From: Corynebacterium sp. 21KM1197
GTDB taxonomy: Bacteria; Actinomycetota; Actinomycetes; Mycobacteriales; Mycobacteriaceae
NCBI RefSeq assembly: GCF_033783015.1
Contig: NZ_CP123907.1
Coordinates: forward strand, 2,294,001-2,358,000
Length of the DNA: 64,000 bases
Direction of reading: 5' to 3'
The translations under genes and the position numbers were made by a program. The notes below the pieces were generated by a model. The model saw nothing but the letters and a program-made list of their open reading frames with translations. It ran no database searches and was not told where the DNA came from. Shown in pieces: positions 31,803 to 43,531 of this stretch. How positions within the stretch are numbered: position 1 is the stretch's first letter; the number at the start of each line of letters is the position of its first letter.

Positions 31803-32831
31803 AACTCGCAGCGATACAGACGCTGCGCGTCCGCCCCCAGCCCGGCGGGAATATCCGGCGAGGATTCCAGGAGGGCGAGCGCGCCGAGGCGAACCCGCTC
31901 CCGCAACTCCGCCGGGGGTTCGGCCACGCAATGGGTGGGGGAGGCCAGTTGCCGGGCAAAGGAATCCGCGCCGATCCGCGCCCCGCGCACAAGATCGGCG
32001 GTGGCGGTATCCCAGCCCATGACCTCCGGCCCCGGCTGGGGCTGTGCACCGGGGTAGTTCTCCACCACGGTGGCGGGGAACACACCCTCCACGTCCGCCT
32101 CCCGCAACCTCCCCATCGGGGTCGCCAGGGCATCCACCAGCCGGGGGTGCTGAGCGCTGGAACACGCAATGAGGCCGCCGGGATCGCCCATGCACTGAGT
32201 ATCCGCGTACCGGCTCACCCGGTATTCCTCCAGGTTCAGCAGGGGAGAAAGGGCCAACGCCACGGCCACGATGGCGGGCAACCACACCGCACCACGCGGC
32301 TTTGCCCACACGAGCACCAGCACCGCCACCGCCGCGAAGAACTGCGCCAGCAGCACCCCCGGCTCCGGCTCAAAGCCCAGCAGGCTACCGGTGGCGGAGC
32401 CGAGGAGGATCAGTCCCCCGCCGCGCAAGCCCGCCCAGAGCAGCCCCACCGATACCACCGGCCCCAGCACGGGGACCCGGCGCGATACGGCATAGCCCAA
32501 CGCCAGCACGGCACACACGCTAAGCAGGCTCACCAGAAAGTGCGCGGTGGCCCACCCCGCCATCTCACTCCACCAGCGCGGCCAGGAACGGGAGGCCCAG
32601 GCGAACGTCGCTATGGCGGGGAACACCAGGGCCGGGTATATCCGCGGCGCGCGGACCGCAGGAACCGCCAGGGCTATCGACGCCACCACGGCCGCCGGGA
32701 AGAGGCTTCCCCCGATCCACTCCGCCGTCCAGAGATATTCCCCCCGCCACGGTTGTTCCCCCCAGAACAACCAGGAACGCCATGCAGGCGCACGAGGCTC
32801 CCAGCACCACCCACGGAAGCCACGCCCTCAT
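31799..32831 (-). pseudogene. polytopic membrane protein with a frameshift in a G6 run
   Basis: The start ATG at 32829-32831 comes 5 bp after the stop of the MacB-like permease and opens a hydrophobic segment (MRAWLPWVVLGASCACMAF). The frame is lost at six consecutive Gs (32758-32763 on the minus strand). With one G fewer the reading continues as VVLGEQPWRGEYLW into a 323-residue open frame, giving about 343 residues with seven hydrophobic helices and a 110-residue C-terminal soluble domain containing two Cys pairs. As sequenced, it would need a TTG restart at 32768-32770 without a ribosome site. This is either a real or phase-variable frameshift, or an assembly error. Confidence 0.65.
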
Positions 32832-32836
32832 TTTCT

Positions 32837-34836
<2,000 letters not shown>

Positions 34837-34955
34837 GAGGGTGCTTTCTATCCTGCCGCTTTTCTTCCTACTGCCCTAAACCAACCCAACCCCGCCGCCC
34901 TGCGCCCGCCACGCCTCATGGGGGCGCGCGGAGCGAGGACGACGGGGCACGGAAA

Positions 34956-36908
34956 TTACTCGACGAGGGCGGCCCCGGTGGAAACCGTGACCTTCTTGCC
35001 CTCAAGATCCTGGTAGTTGAACGGTTGCAGGATCACCTGATCGGAGGCCTTCAGATCGCCGCCGGTGACGGCCACGAGGTAGCCATCCGTCTCGCCGGTC
35101 TGCACCTCGCGCTCCACCACGCGGGAATCGCGGGAGACCACCAGCACCACCTCATTGCCGTTATCGGAGGGGTACACCGCCTCGGCGGGCACCGTCATGG
35201 TGTCCTTGGCGATCTCCTGGAGGATCTTGGCACGGGCGGAGGCACCCATGCGCAGGCCCTCGGTGTCGCCGGTCACGGAGATCTCCACGGGGAAGGTCAC
35301 CTTGGCGCCGCTGCCGCCGGAGGAACTAGCCGCGCTGGAGGCATCCTCCTGCACGGGGCCGTTACCGGCCACGGGGGACACGGAGACGACCTCGCCGGTG
35401 AACTCCTTTTCCCCGGTCACGGGGGTGGTGAAGGTCACCGGGGAGCCCTCGGCCACCTTGTCGATGTCCGTCTCCTTGACCTCGCCGCGCAGCTTGAAGG
35501 CGGAATCATCGGCCACGGTGAGCATGGCGCCCTCGGCGGTCTGGCCCTCCTTGGCCTTGATGTCCGTGACCACGCCGGCGATGGTGGCCTTCACGGAGGC
35601 GTCCTCGATCTGCTCGCGCAGCTTGTCCACGGCCTTCTCGGCCTCCTTGTCCGCGTCATCCGCGTTCTTGCGGGTATCGCGCACCACCTTGGCCTGGGCG
35701 TCCACGTCCTTCTGGGTCACGCCGGTATCCACCACGTTGGCCTCCGCCAGCGCCTGGCGCAGGGCCTCCGGCTCGATGTCCGGGTTGGAGCGGGCCTGAT
35801 CCAGGGTGTACTCGGTGCCGCCGTAGATGATGGTGGCGTTACCGCGCGCGGCCTCGGCCTTGAGGCGCTCGTATTCCTTCTCGGCGGCGTCCACGGCGGC
35901 GTCGCCCTCCTTGCGCACCGCATCGGCGTGCTTCTCGGCCTCGGCCAGCTGCTCGTTCAGGTCGTCGGTGTTCAGCGTGGCCACCACCTGATCGGGCTCC
36001 ACGCGGTCACCCACGGCCACCTCCAGCTTGTCCACCTTGGCGGCGGCCGGGGCGGCGATGGTCTCCGTCTTTTCCGGCTCGATGGTGCCGGAGACGGCAA
36101 TGCGATTGACGATGCCCTCGGTAGACACCGGCTGCACGTCCGCGGCGGTGAGGTCCGAATCACCGGAGGAATCACCGGCACCGAATACCGAGCGGCAGCC
36201 CACGAAGATCAGGAGCAACAGCAGGAGCAGGGCCAGAAGCGTGAGCAGGGTGCGGCGGCGCTTCTTCTTGCGCTCCTCTTCCTCCTCGGAGCCCTCCTTG
36301 ATGGCCTCCGGGCCCTCCTCGCCGTCCTCGGTGGCGTCCTCCTCGGAGGATCCCTCGGCATCGCCCAGGGCCACGGAATCCTCCGGGATACCCCAGGCGG
36401 CGTTCTCCTGGTTCTCCGGGCCCTCCTGCTCACCCATCGCGGTGGTGTTCAGACTGGTGGCGCCGAAGCCCACCTTGTCCTCATCGTTCACGTCCGCGAT
36501 GGAGAACCCGGCGGCGCCCGCCCTGGTGCTGCCCGCGGCGATCTCCGTCTGCCCGGCGTAATCCTGGCCCGCGTAATCCGCGCCATAGGCGGAGGCCGAG
36601 GAAAGGGAATCGGAATCCTGATAATCCTGCGCCGCAGCGGCCTCGGCGGCGGCCGATTCCGCCTCCGCGTCCCCACGGGAGGCAGCGGAGGCGGAATTGT
36701 TCACCCCGGTGGCACCGGAGGCCCCGGAAACCCCCGTGGCACCGGCGCCGCCAACGGCACCGGCCAGGCCGGAGGAACCGCGCCCGGAATTATCCCCGGA
36801 TTGCTCGGAGTTCCTCGTCTTATTATCGCCTCCGCCACGAGGAGGCAGGGGTACCTCGTTATAGAGGGAACCTTCTATGAGCTTTGGCGGATCATTCTCG
36901 GTGTTCAC
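34956..36908 (-). CDS. MacA/HlyD-like adaptor with a long disordered cytoplasmic domain
   Basis: A 650-residue protein. Residues about 1-225 are predicted cytoplasmic: Ser/Gly/Ala-rich, then acidic, ending in RKKKRRR. A single membrane helix (TLLTLLALLLLLLLIFVGC) follows at about 227-246. The remaining 400 residues form a membrane-fusion adaptor: barrel-sandwich halves around a coiled coil (about 320-445), then a beta-barrel segment. Gram-positive MacA-like adaptors normally lack so large a cytoplasmic region. It starts at GTG 36906-36908, divergent from nothing, and is the first gene of the system. The substrate is unknown. Confidence 0.8.
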   Translation of the reverse strand: MNTENDPPKLIEGSLYNEVPLPPRGGGDNKTRNSEQSGDNSGRGSSGLAGAVGGAGATGVSGASGATGVNNSASAASRGDAEAESAAAEAAAAQDYQDSDSLSSASAYGADYAGQDYAGQTEIAAGSTRAGAAGFSIADVNDEDKVGFGATSLNTTAMGEQEGPENQENAAWGIPEDSVALGDAEGSSEEDATEDGEEGPEAIKEGSEEEEERKKKRRRTLLTLLALLLLLLLIFVGCRSVFGAGDSSGDSDLTAADVQPVSTEGIVNRIAVSGTIEPEKTETIAAPAAAKVDKLEVAVGDRVEPDQVVATLNTDDLNEQLAEAEKHADAVRKEGDAAVDAAEKEYERLKAEAARGNATIIYGGTEYTLDQARSNPDIEPEALRQALAEANVVDTGVTQKDVDAQAKVVRDTRKNADDADKEAEKAVDKLREQIEDASVKATIAGVVTDIKAKEGQTAEGAMLTVADDSAFKLRGEVKETDIDKVAEGSPVTFTTPVTGEKEFTGEVVSVSPVAGNGPVQEDASSAASSSGGSGAKVTFPVEISVTGDTEGLRMGASARAKILQEIAKDTMTVPAEAVYPSDNGNEVVLVVSRDSRVVEREVQTGETDGYLVAVTGGDLKASDQVILQPFNYQDLEGKKVTVSTGAALVE

Positions 36909-36953
36909 GCGCGTTTTTCCCGGTTCCCCACCTGCCCATCACGGCGGCACAGA

Positions 36954-36974
36954 GGCGGCCGCCGTGCGGCCGCC
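36954..36974 (-). terminator. GC-rich hairpin upstream of the adaptor gene
   Basis: A perfect inverted repeat GGCGGCCGC-CGT-GCGGCCGCC. It lies about 165 bp after the DUF1846 stop and 46 bp before the adaptor GTG. There is no T-run, so it may instead be part of the adaptor mRNA leader. Confidence 0.5.
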
Positions 36975-37137
36975 CAGGCAACCATGCCGATGGCAAGAAC
37001 CAGGTTCTCCTTTCACCAGGTTAAGAGGTGCTCCACAGTTTGTTGTTACTGAGGTTATCGCATACTTCCCTCCACTGGTGGAGAAACACCCCCACCCTCC
37101 CCACAGAAATATTTTTCCCGGTATCCTCCTGCACACC

Positions 37138-38625
37138 TTAGCGCTTGCGGTAGAGCGCCCGGCGCTGATACTTGGGCTCCGAGGTGACCAAAACGCCCAG
37201 GTTACGGAAGATTCCCTCGTCCACCGATCCCAGAATCGTGGTGGTGTGACAGTCACTACCTTTAAGGTTCTTCAACTCCGCTAGCGCCCGGCGCGCCTCG
37301 GCGGAGCGGGCGGCGGAAACGGAAAGGGCAATGAGCACCTCATCGGTGTGCAGGCGGGGATTGCGGGAACCCAGGTGCTGGGTTTTCAGGGTTTGAATCG
37401 GCTCAATGGAGTCCGGGGACAGGAGATTCACAGACTTCTCAATGCCGGCCAGGTGCTTCAGTGCGTTGAGCACCATCGCGGAGGAGCAGCCCAAAAGATC
37501 GGAGGTCTTGCCGGTGATGATGGTGCCGTCGGCAAGCTCCATCGCGGAGGCCGGCTGCCCGGTGGCCTCCTCCACCTCCAGGGCCGGGGCCACCACGCGG
37601 CGATCCGCCGCGCTCACCCCCGCCTTGGTCATCACCATCGCCACCCGCTCGGACAGCACCGGATCGCGCTCCTCCCGGCGCTCCTCCACCAGGGCCTTGT
37701 AATAGCGGCGAATGATCTCGTGGTTGGCGGCCTCACGGCAGGCGGCATCATCGCTCATGGCATGGCCCGCCATGTTCACGCCCATGTCCGTGGGCGACTG
37801 ATAGGGGGAGTCCCCCGCGATGAGTTCCAGCATGGACTTCAGCAGCGGGAACACCTCCACATCGCGGTTATAGCTGGTCACCTGCTTGCCGTAGGCGGAG
37901 AGGTGGAAGGGGTCGATCACGTTGATGTCATCGAGGTCCACCGTGGCGGCCTCATAGGCCAGGTTCACGGGGTGCTCCAGGGGGAGATTCCAGATGGGGA
38001 AGGTCTCAAACTTGGCGTATCCGGCCTGCACGCCGCGCTTGTATTCGTGATACACCTGGCTTAGGCAGGTGGCCAGCTTGCCGGAACCCGGCCCCGGCGC
38101 GGTGACCACCACGAGGTCACGGGTGGTTTCCGCGTACTCGTTGCGGCCAAAGCCCTCCTCGCTGATGATCCGGGCGGTATCGGTGGGGTAGCCGGGGATC
38201 ACGCGGTGCCGCGCCACGGAAAGGCCCAGCTTTTCCAGGCGGGCGATGAAGTCCAGGGCCAGGGAGTTATCGTCCTCCAACTGCGTCATCACCACGTTAT
38301 TGACCAGGAAGCCGCGCTCGCGGAACACGTCCACCAGGCGCAGCGCGTCCTCCTCGTAGGGGATCCCGAGGTCCGCGCGCACCTTTTGGCGTTGCAGGTC
38401 CTTGGCGTTCACGCACACCACGATCTCCACCTCGTCGCGGATGTGCTCCAGCATGGCGATCTTGTTATCCGGGGTGAAGCCGGGCAGCACGCGGGAGGCG
38501 TGGAGGTCGTCGAAAAGCTTTCCCCCCATCTCCAGGTAGAGCTTGCCGCCGATCTCGGCGCGGCGCGCGCTGATGTGCTCGGATTGCAGCTGAATGTACT
38601 TTTCCCGATCAAAGCCCTGGCTCAT
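37138..38625 (-). CDS. DUF1846 family protein
   Basis: A 495-residue protein conserved in Actinobacteria and Firmicutes (start [49 protein letters not shown]). The GPGSGK stretch near residue 168 resembles a nucleotide-binding loop. Structures of family members show two alpha/beta domains and a ligand site, but no reaction is established to my knowledge. The ATG at 38623-38625 follows GGGGAAC; a longer in-frame extension runs into the nei promoter and is rejected. It is divergent from nei. Confidence 0.82.
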   Translation of the reverse strand: MSQGFDREKYIQLQSEHISARRAEIGGKLYLEMGGKLFDDLHASRVLPGFTPDNKIAMLEHIRDEVEIVVCVNAKDLQRQKVRADLGIPYEEDALRLVDVFRERGFLVNNVVMTQLEDDNSLALDFIARLEKLGLSVARHRVIPGYPTDTARIISEEGFGRNEYAETTRDLVVVTAPGPGSGKLATCLSQVYHEYKRGVQAGYAKFETFPIWNLPLEHPVNLAYEAATVDLDDINVIDPFHLSAYGKQVTSYNRDVEVFPLLKSMLELIAGDSPYQSPTDMGVNMAGHAMSDDAACREAANHEIIRRYYKALVEERREERDPVLSERVAMVMTKAGVSAADRRVVAPALEVEEATGQPASAMELADGTIITGKTSDLLGCSSAMVLNALKHLAGIEKSVNLLSPDSIEPIQTLKTQHLGSRNPRLHTDEVLIALSVSAARSAEARRALAELKNLKGSDCHTTTILGSVDEGIFRNLGVLVTSEPKYQRRALYRKR

Positions 38626-38676
38626 GCGTTCCCCTTCCGGTGCTCCTCGCTCGACCGCACCAGCATACCGCCGCCA

Positions 38677-38690
38677 TATACTGTTCCTCA
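38677..38690 (+). promoter_or_regulatory. leaderless promoter of the glycosylase gene
   Basis: The near-consensus -10 TATACT (38677-38682) ends 7 bp before the ATG at 38690, so transcription should begin at the start codon. No ribosome site is visible. Confidence 0.65.
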
Positions 38691-39502
38691 TGCCGGAAGG
38701 TCACGTCATTCATGGGCTCGCCCACCGCCTCAACGCCGAGTTCGGGGCCAAGCGGGTGGGAGTCTCCTCGCCCCAGGGGCGCTTCGCGCGCGAGGCCGCG
38801 CTGCTCGACGGCAGCACCCTGGAGCGCGCGGAGGCCTGGGGCAAGCACCTCTTTATTACTTTCGACGCCACCCACCCCGCCCACATCGTGTACATCCACC
38901 TGGGGCTCATCGGGAAACTGGCGGTGCACCCGCACGCCGCGCCGGTGGGGCAGGTGCGGCTGCGCATCACCGACGAGCGCGTGGCCGCCGACCTCCACGG
39001 CCCGCAGTGGTGCCGCCTCATCACCGAGGAGGAGCGCGCCGCGGCCATCGCCAAGCAGGGGGCCGACCCCCTACGCGCCGACGCCGACCCCCAGCCGGTG
39101 CTGGATACCGTGCTGCGCTCCCGGCGCTCGATTGGCTCCCTGCTCATGGATCAGCACCTCTTTGCCGGGGTGGGCAACATCTATCGGGCCGAAACGCTCT
39201 TCCGCCTGGGAATCTCCCCCTTTACCCCCGGGCGCGATCTTTCCCCGGACACCGCTCAGGAAATCTGGGAGGACCTGGTGGACCTCATGCGGGTGGGCGT
39301 GGAGCGCGGGCGCATCGACACCGTGCGCGAGGAACACACCCCCGAGGCGATGGGCCGCCCGCCGCGCAAGGACGATCACGGCGGGGAAGTGTACGTGTAC
39401 CGCCGCGAGGGGCAGCCCTGCTACGTGTGCGGCACGCCGGTGCGGCTTCAGGTCATGGAGGGGCGCAACCTCTTTTGGTGCCCGGCCTGCCAGCCGGAGT
39501 AG
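38690..39502 (+). CDS. nei: endonuclease VIII-like DNA glycosylase
   Basis: A 270-residue Fpg/Nei-family glycosylase/AP lyase. It begins MPEGH, with Pro2 as the catalytic base and Glu3 assisting, and ends in a zinc finger ([24 protein letters not shown]). The H2TH region includes [16 protein letters not shown]. The P-E-G-H start and absence of Fpg-type features suggest the Nei2 class that removes oxidised pyrimidines. Length is normal. Confidence 0.87.
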   Translation: MPEGHVIHGLAHRLNAEFGAKRVGVSSPQGRFAREAALLDGSTLERAEAWGKHLFITFDATHPAHIVYIHLGLIGKLAVHPHAAPVGQVRLRITDERVAADLHGPQWCRLITEEERAAAIAKQGADPLRADADPQPVLDTVLRSRRSIGSLLMDQHLFAGVGNIYRAETLFRLGISPFTPGRDLSPDTAQEIWEDLVDLMRVGVERGRIDTVREEHTPEAMGRPPRKDDHGGEVYVYRREGQPCYVCGTPVRLQVMEGRNLFWCPACQPE

Positions 39503-39528
39503 GGCCCCTGGAGCTCGGGGCCACGCGC

Positions 39529-40218
39529 CTAGGCCGGGGTGGCGTTAAGGTAGCGGGCCGCGCCATCGCGCAGTTCCAGCACCTCATCGGCCGCATCCAA
39601 CTGGGAGCGATCGTGCGTGACCATCACGGTGGCCACCTGGTGCGTATCGGTGATCCCGCGCAGCAGGCTCACGATCTCCTGGGAGAGTTCCCGATCCAGC
39701 GCGGAGGTGGGCTCATCGGCCAGGATCACGGCGGGATCGCCCATCAGTGCACGCGCGATGTTCACGCGCTGGCGCTGCCCGCCGGAGAGTTCCTGCACCC
39801 GGCGGTGCCCCAGACCACCCAGGCCCACCTCCTCCAACAGCCCCTCGGCGCGCTTCTGCGAGGCGCCAGTCAGGCGGCGGCCCCGCAGGTGCTCGGCCAT
39901 GAGCACCTGCTCGCGCACCGTGAGGGAGGCCAGCAGATTGGGATTCTGGAAGATCATGCCGATGCGCTCGCGGCGCACCTTGCTGCGCCGCGCCTCCGGG
40001 GCGCCGTGCAGCGCCTCATCCGCGATGGTCACCGTCCCCGAGGTGGGCACGATCAGCCCGGCCAGCACGGAGAGCAGCGTGGACTTGCCGGAACCGGACT
40101 CGCCCACCACGGCGGTGAGGTGCCCTGCGGGCACGCTCATGCTCACCTCGTTTAGGGCCGTGACGGTGCCGGTGCCGTCGGGGAAAACGCAGCTCACGCG
40201 GTCAAGAATGATGGTCAT
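39529..40218 (-). CDS. hrtA: heme-exporter-like ABC ATPase (HrtA-like)
   Basis: A 229-residue ABC ATPase with Walker A GESGSGKST (39-47), signature LSGGQRQRVNIARAL and Walker B VILADEPTSALD. It is encoded right after an FtsX-type permease and near a divergent NarL-type two-component system. This order is that of hrtBA-chrSA, the heme-detoxification locus of corynebacteria. The heme role is inferred from gene order and lengths, not from a heme-specific residue. Confidence 0.75.
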   Translation of the reverse strand: MTIILDRVSCVFPDGTGTVTALNEVSMSVPAGHLTAVVGESGSGKSTLLSVLAGLIVPTSGTVTIADEALHGAPEARRSKVRRERIGMIFQNPNLLASLTVREQVLMAEHLRGRRLTGASQKRAEGLLEEVGLGGLGHRRVQELSGGQRQRVNIARALMGDPAVILADEPTSALDRELSQEIVSLLRGITDTHQVATVMVTHDRSQLDAADEVLELRDGAARYLNATPA

Positions 40219-40251
40219 GGTGGGTTCCTTTCTTGTAAGTATTCAGTATTT

Positions 40252-41304
40252 CTAGTTATTCAGCGCCAACTGCGGATCAATCGTGGACACCCGGCGCGTG
40301 GCCAGCCAGGCCCCCAGGAGCCCCAGCACCAGCACCCCCACCGTGGGCAGCACCACCGTGACCACGCTGAGGTCAAAGGGCACCACCTGACGCGCCGCCA
40401 GCCCCAGCGCCGTGGCCACTACCGCGCCCACCGCCGCGCCGGCGCTTAGGATCAGCGCGGCCTGGCCGAGGCTATCGCGCAGCACATAGCTTTTCGACGC
40501 TCCCAGCGCCCGCAGCACCGCAATATCGCGGGTGCGCTGGATCGTCCACACGCTCAAGAAAGCCACGATCACCAGCGCGGAAATGCCATAGAGCAGGCCC
40601 TGGATCGACAGCAGGGAGCCGCGCTCGGACTGATACGCGCCCAGGCCCGCGAACGATTCCTTCACGCTCACCGCCGCCGAGCCGGTGGCCTCGGCCGTGT
40701 TCTCCCAAACCTCCTGGGGCTCGCCGTCCAGCATGAGCACGGTGGGGGCGGGGGAGTGGGCCACCTCCTTCCAGGTGTCCATGCCCACCCACACCACGGG
40801 CAGGTGGCTGTAATACTCCTCGGCCACGGTGCCCGCCACGGGCACCTCCACCCCGCTCATGGTGAGGGTGGCGGGGGCATCGAGAGTATCTGGAAGCAAC
40901 GCCCCCTCGGCCGGGATCGTGCCGCCGCCGGGAACCTCGCTTCCCTCCGGGAGGCCCAGCACCGCCACGGACGTGGTCTGACTGCCCGCCTGGGCGCTGG
41001 TCTGGGTGATTCCCAGCGGGGTGACCTCGGTGACGCCGGGGGTGCTGCGCCAGGCGCTCACCGTCTCCTCCGGCACGCGGGACTCCACGAAGTCCACCTC
41101 CGGGGTCTCACCCGGCACAGCCTGCGCCCCGCTGAACACGTAGCGCTGCGGGTCCAGGGCCTCCAGGGCGGAGGTGTTCTGCTTACCCAGGCCACCCGTG
41201 AGGCCGGTGAGCATGACCAGCAACAACACGATGAGCGCCACCACGATTCCCAGGAGGCTAAAGCGCCCCCAGGAACGTCGAATATCCCGCAACGCAAGAA
41301 ACAT
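40252..41304 (-). CDS. hrtB: heme-exporter-like permease (HrtB-like)
   Basis: A 350-residue FtsX-type permease with one N-terminal helix (MFLALRDIRRSWGRFSLLGIV ... LVMLTGL across 1-45), an external domain (50-230) and three C-terminal helices. The start ATG 41302-41304 follows AAAGGAT. The size and start match HrtB proteins. It is first in the operon with HrtA 33 bp downstream. It is 157 bp from the divergent kinase gene, with an inverted repeat between. Confidence 0.75.
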   Translation of the reverse strand: MFLALRDIRRSWGRFSLLGIVVALIVLLLVMLTGLTGGLGKQNTSALEALDPQRYVFSGAQAVPGETPEVDFVESRVPEETVSAWRSTPGVTEVTPLGITQTSAQAGSQTTSVAVLGLPEGSEVPGGGTIPAEGALLPDTLDAPATLTMSGVEVPVAGTVAEEYYSHLPVVWVGMDTWKEVAHSPAPTVLMLDGEPQEVWENTAEATGSAAVSVKESFAGLGAYQSERGSLLSIQGLLYGISALVIVAFLSVWTIQRTRDIAVLRALGASKSYVLRDSLGQAALILSAGAAVGAVVATALGLAARQVVPFDLSVVTVVLPTVGVLVLGLLGAWLATRRVSTIDPQLALNN

Positions 41305-41408
41305 GAGTCGATCCTTTCCAATGTGCTTTCTGCCGCTTTTCGTATCTCTGCTCTTTATCCTGCGTGGCGCACCCCCACCCGCACATCGGCTAGCGGCCAG
41401 ATTCTGGT

Positions 41409-41426
41409 ATCGGCCATTCGGCCGAT
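41409..41426. promoter_or_regulatory. candidate response-regulator operator
   Basis: The perfect inverted repeat ATCGGCC-ATTC-GGCCGAT lies in the divergent gap between the exporter and kinase genes, 23 bp before the kinase -10 (TAGGCT, 41449-41454). It is a plausible ChrA-type site, shared by both directions. Confidence 0.5.
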
Positions 41427-41461
41427 GTCGCCTCGCCCCCGCGCCCTCTAGGCTGGCGGCC

Positions 41462-42910
41462 GTGTCTCCCCACTCCGGCCCCGAACGCCCCGCTCCCGAT
41501 GGGCGCCCCGCTCCCGATCCTTTGCAGCCCGCCCCGGCGCACACGGCCCACGATTCCTCCGCCCTCGACCAAATCCTGGGCGCCATGCGGGTGGGCCTGC
41601 ACGTGCTCTTTGCCTTCCTGCTCCTCTTCGGGGCCGTCGCCACGCTCGGCGGGCTCGGCAGACTCGGCGGACTGGGCCCCGCCACCGAACGCAGCGGGGC
41701 GGCGCTCATGCTGGCGCTGTGCACCACCCTCGCGGCCACCTACCTGGCGGGCACCCTCTGGGAAAAGCGCTTCACCCAGCGCCACACCCCGCGCGATCCC
41801 TCGCCCTACCGCCTGCCCTGGCTGGGGCTGGTGCTCGCCCAATGGCTCGGCCTGCTGCTGCTCAGCCATCACTTCCTCTGGCTGCTCTTCCCCCTCGCCT
41901 TCCTCATCTGGCATCTCGTACCCACCGACGCCTGGGGCTTTGCCGTGGTGCTGCTCACCTGGGGGCTCGGCGTGAGCCTTCCCCTCGCGCTACCCCGCGC
42001 GGGCGGACCGCTGCTGAGCACCGCGCCGGAGTGGGGGCTCGGCGGGGTGCTCGGGCCCTTCCTCGGCGTGGCCTTTGCCTCCGCCTGTTACTTTGCCTAC
42101 CGCGCCCTGCACCGGGAGGCCGCCCACCACCGCCGCGTGGCCGAGGAACTCGCCGCCACCCAGGAACAACTGCTGTTCGCCGAGAACCAGGCCGGGCGCC
42201 TGGCGGAACGCGAGCGGCTTAGCCGCGAGATTCACGACACGCTCGCCCAGGGCTTCAACTCCATCGTGCTGTTTTCCCGCGCCTGCGAGAAAAACCTCCG
42301 GGCGGTGGGTGCGGGTACTGGGAGTACTGTCGCTGGGGGTGCTGGAAGTAGAGGGGGCGCTGGAAGTGGGAGGAGCGCTGCCGCTGATGGCGCGCAGGAC
42401 GCCGCCCGGCTCGACGCTGCTCGGCTCGCTACCGCCCGCGAGCAACTGCGCACCATCGAGGCCGTGGCCACGGAAAACCTCACCGAGGCTCGCCAACTCG
42501 TGGCCGGAGGCGCACCCCAAACCCGCAACCTCTCCCGGGCGCTCACCGACCTCGGCGCGCGCCTCACCCAGCGCCACGGCCTGCCCGTGGAGATTATCGC
42601 CCCCGAACACACCACCCAGGCCCTGCCGGTGGAGGTGGCCTCGGCGCTGCTGCGCGTGGCCCAGGAGGCGCTGACCAACACCGTGCGCCACGCCCACGCC
42701 ACCCAGGCGCGCGTGACGCTGAGCGCCTGGGACAAGGACCTCACCCTGGACATCTTCGACGACGGCACCGGCTTCGATCCCACCGCTACCCAGGGATACG
42801 GCCTGCCCGGCATCCGCTCCCGCCTCCGCGAGATCGGGGGCACGCTCACCATCGACTCCTCCCCGCACGGCACGGTGGTCACCGCGCGGGTACCGTGGGA
42901 GCAATCATGA
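41462..42910 (+). CDS. chrS: sensor histidine kinase (ChrS-like)
   Basis: A 482-residue NarX/DesK-class kinase. The N-terminal 41 residues are Pro-rich, followed by about six hydrophobic helices (42-215) that should form the sensor. The DHp motif is ERERLSREIHDTLAQGF (His near 257), and the ATPase domain has the N box and GTGFDP/GYGLPGIRSRL motifs. A 40-residue Gly/Ser/Ala insertion (about 280-320) sits in the dimerisation region. GTG 41462-41464 is chosen because TAGGCT ends 7 bp before it; ATG 41585 is an alternative. It overlaps chrA by 4 bp. In C. glutamicum ChrS senses heme. Confidence 0.75.
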   Translation: MSPHSGPERPAPDGRPAPDPLQPAPAHTAHDSSALDQILGAMRVGLHVLFAFLLLFGAVATLGGLGRLGGLGPATERSGAALMLALCTTLAATYLAGTLWEKRFTQRHTPRDPSPYRLPWLGLVLAQWLGLLLLSHHFLWLLFPLAFLIWHLVPTDAWGFAVVLLTWGLGVSLPLALPRAGGPLLSTAPEWGLGGVLGPFLGVAFASACYFAYRALHREAAHHRRVAEELAATQEQLLFAENQAGRLAERERLSREIHDTLAQGFNSIVLFSRACEKNLRAVGAGTGSTVAGGAGSRGGAGSGRSAAADGAQDAARLDAARLATAREQLRTIEAVATENLTEARQLVAGGAPQTRNLSRALTDLGARLTQRHGLPVEIIAPEHTTQALPVEVASALLRVAQEALTNTVRHAHATQARVTLSAWDKDLTLDIFDDGTGFDPTATQGYGLPGIRSRLREIGGTLTIDSSPHGTVVTARVPWEQS

Positions 42911-43512
42911 TACGGGTCATGCTTATCGACGATCACCCAGTGGTGCGCGCCGGGCTGCGCGCCATCCTGGACAGCTTCGAGGACATCACCGTGGTGGCCG
43001 AGGGAGCCAGCGGGCCCAACCCCGCCGAGATCCCCGAGGACGTAGACGTGCTGGTGATGGACATCCAGATGCCCAGCGTGGACGGAATCCAAGCCACCCG
43101 CGCCCTGCGCGAGGCGGGCGGGCCTCCCGTGCTGATCCTGACCACTTACGACGCCCAGGCGGACATCGTGGCCGCCCTCTCCGCCGGGGCCCTGGGCTAC
43201 CTGCTCAAAGACGCCCCCGAGGAGGAACTCCACCGCGCCGTGGTGGCCACCGCGCAGGGCAAACGCACGCTCTCCCCGGAGGTGGCCACCGCCCTGGCCG
43301 AGCGCGTGGGCAGGCCCCAGGAGGCGCTCTCCGCGCGGGAAACCGAGATCCTGCGGGCCCTGGCCACGGGGGCCACTAATCAGCAATTAGCGCGCTCGCT
43401 TTTTATTTCCCTGGGCACCGTGAAAACGCATCTGCTGCACATCTATCAGAAACTAGGCGTGGATAACCGCACGGCCGCCATTGCTAAGGCGCGGGAGGAG
43501 AGATTGATTTAG
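42907..43512 (+). CDS. chrA: NarL-type response regulator (ChrA-like)
   Basis: A 201-residue regulator with a receiver domain (MIRVMLIDDHP at 1-11, phospho-acceptor Asp in VMDIQMP near 54) and a LuxR-type DNA-binding helix (LSARETEILRALATGATNQQLA). The start ATG overlaps the kinase TGA. Predicted to be phosphorylated by the preceding kinase and to bind the exporter promoter. Confidence 0.85.
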   Translation: MIRVMLIDDHPVVRAGLRAILDSFEDITVVAEGASGPNPAEIPEDVDVLVMDIQMPSVDGIQATRALREAGGPPVLILTTYDAQADIVAALSAGALGYLLKDAPEEELHRAVVATAQGKRTLSPEVATALAERVGRPQEALSARETEILRALATGATNQQLARSLFISLGTVKTHLLHIYQKLGVDNRTAAIAKAREERLI

Positions 43513-43531
43513 GGCGCGTATCATTTTTGCC

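Noticed and set aside
35025..37052. 675-codon open frame on the plus strand
   Set aside because: Antisense to the adaptor gene; Leu/Gly/His-rich product without any domain.
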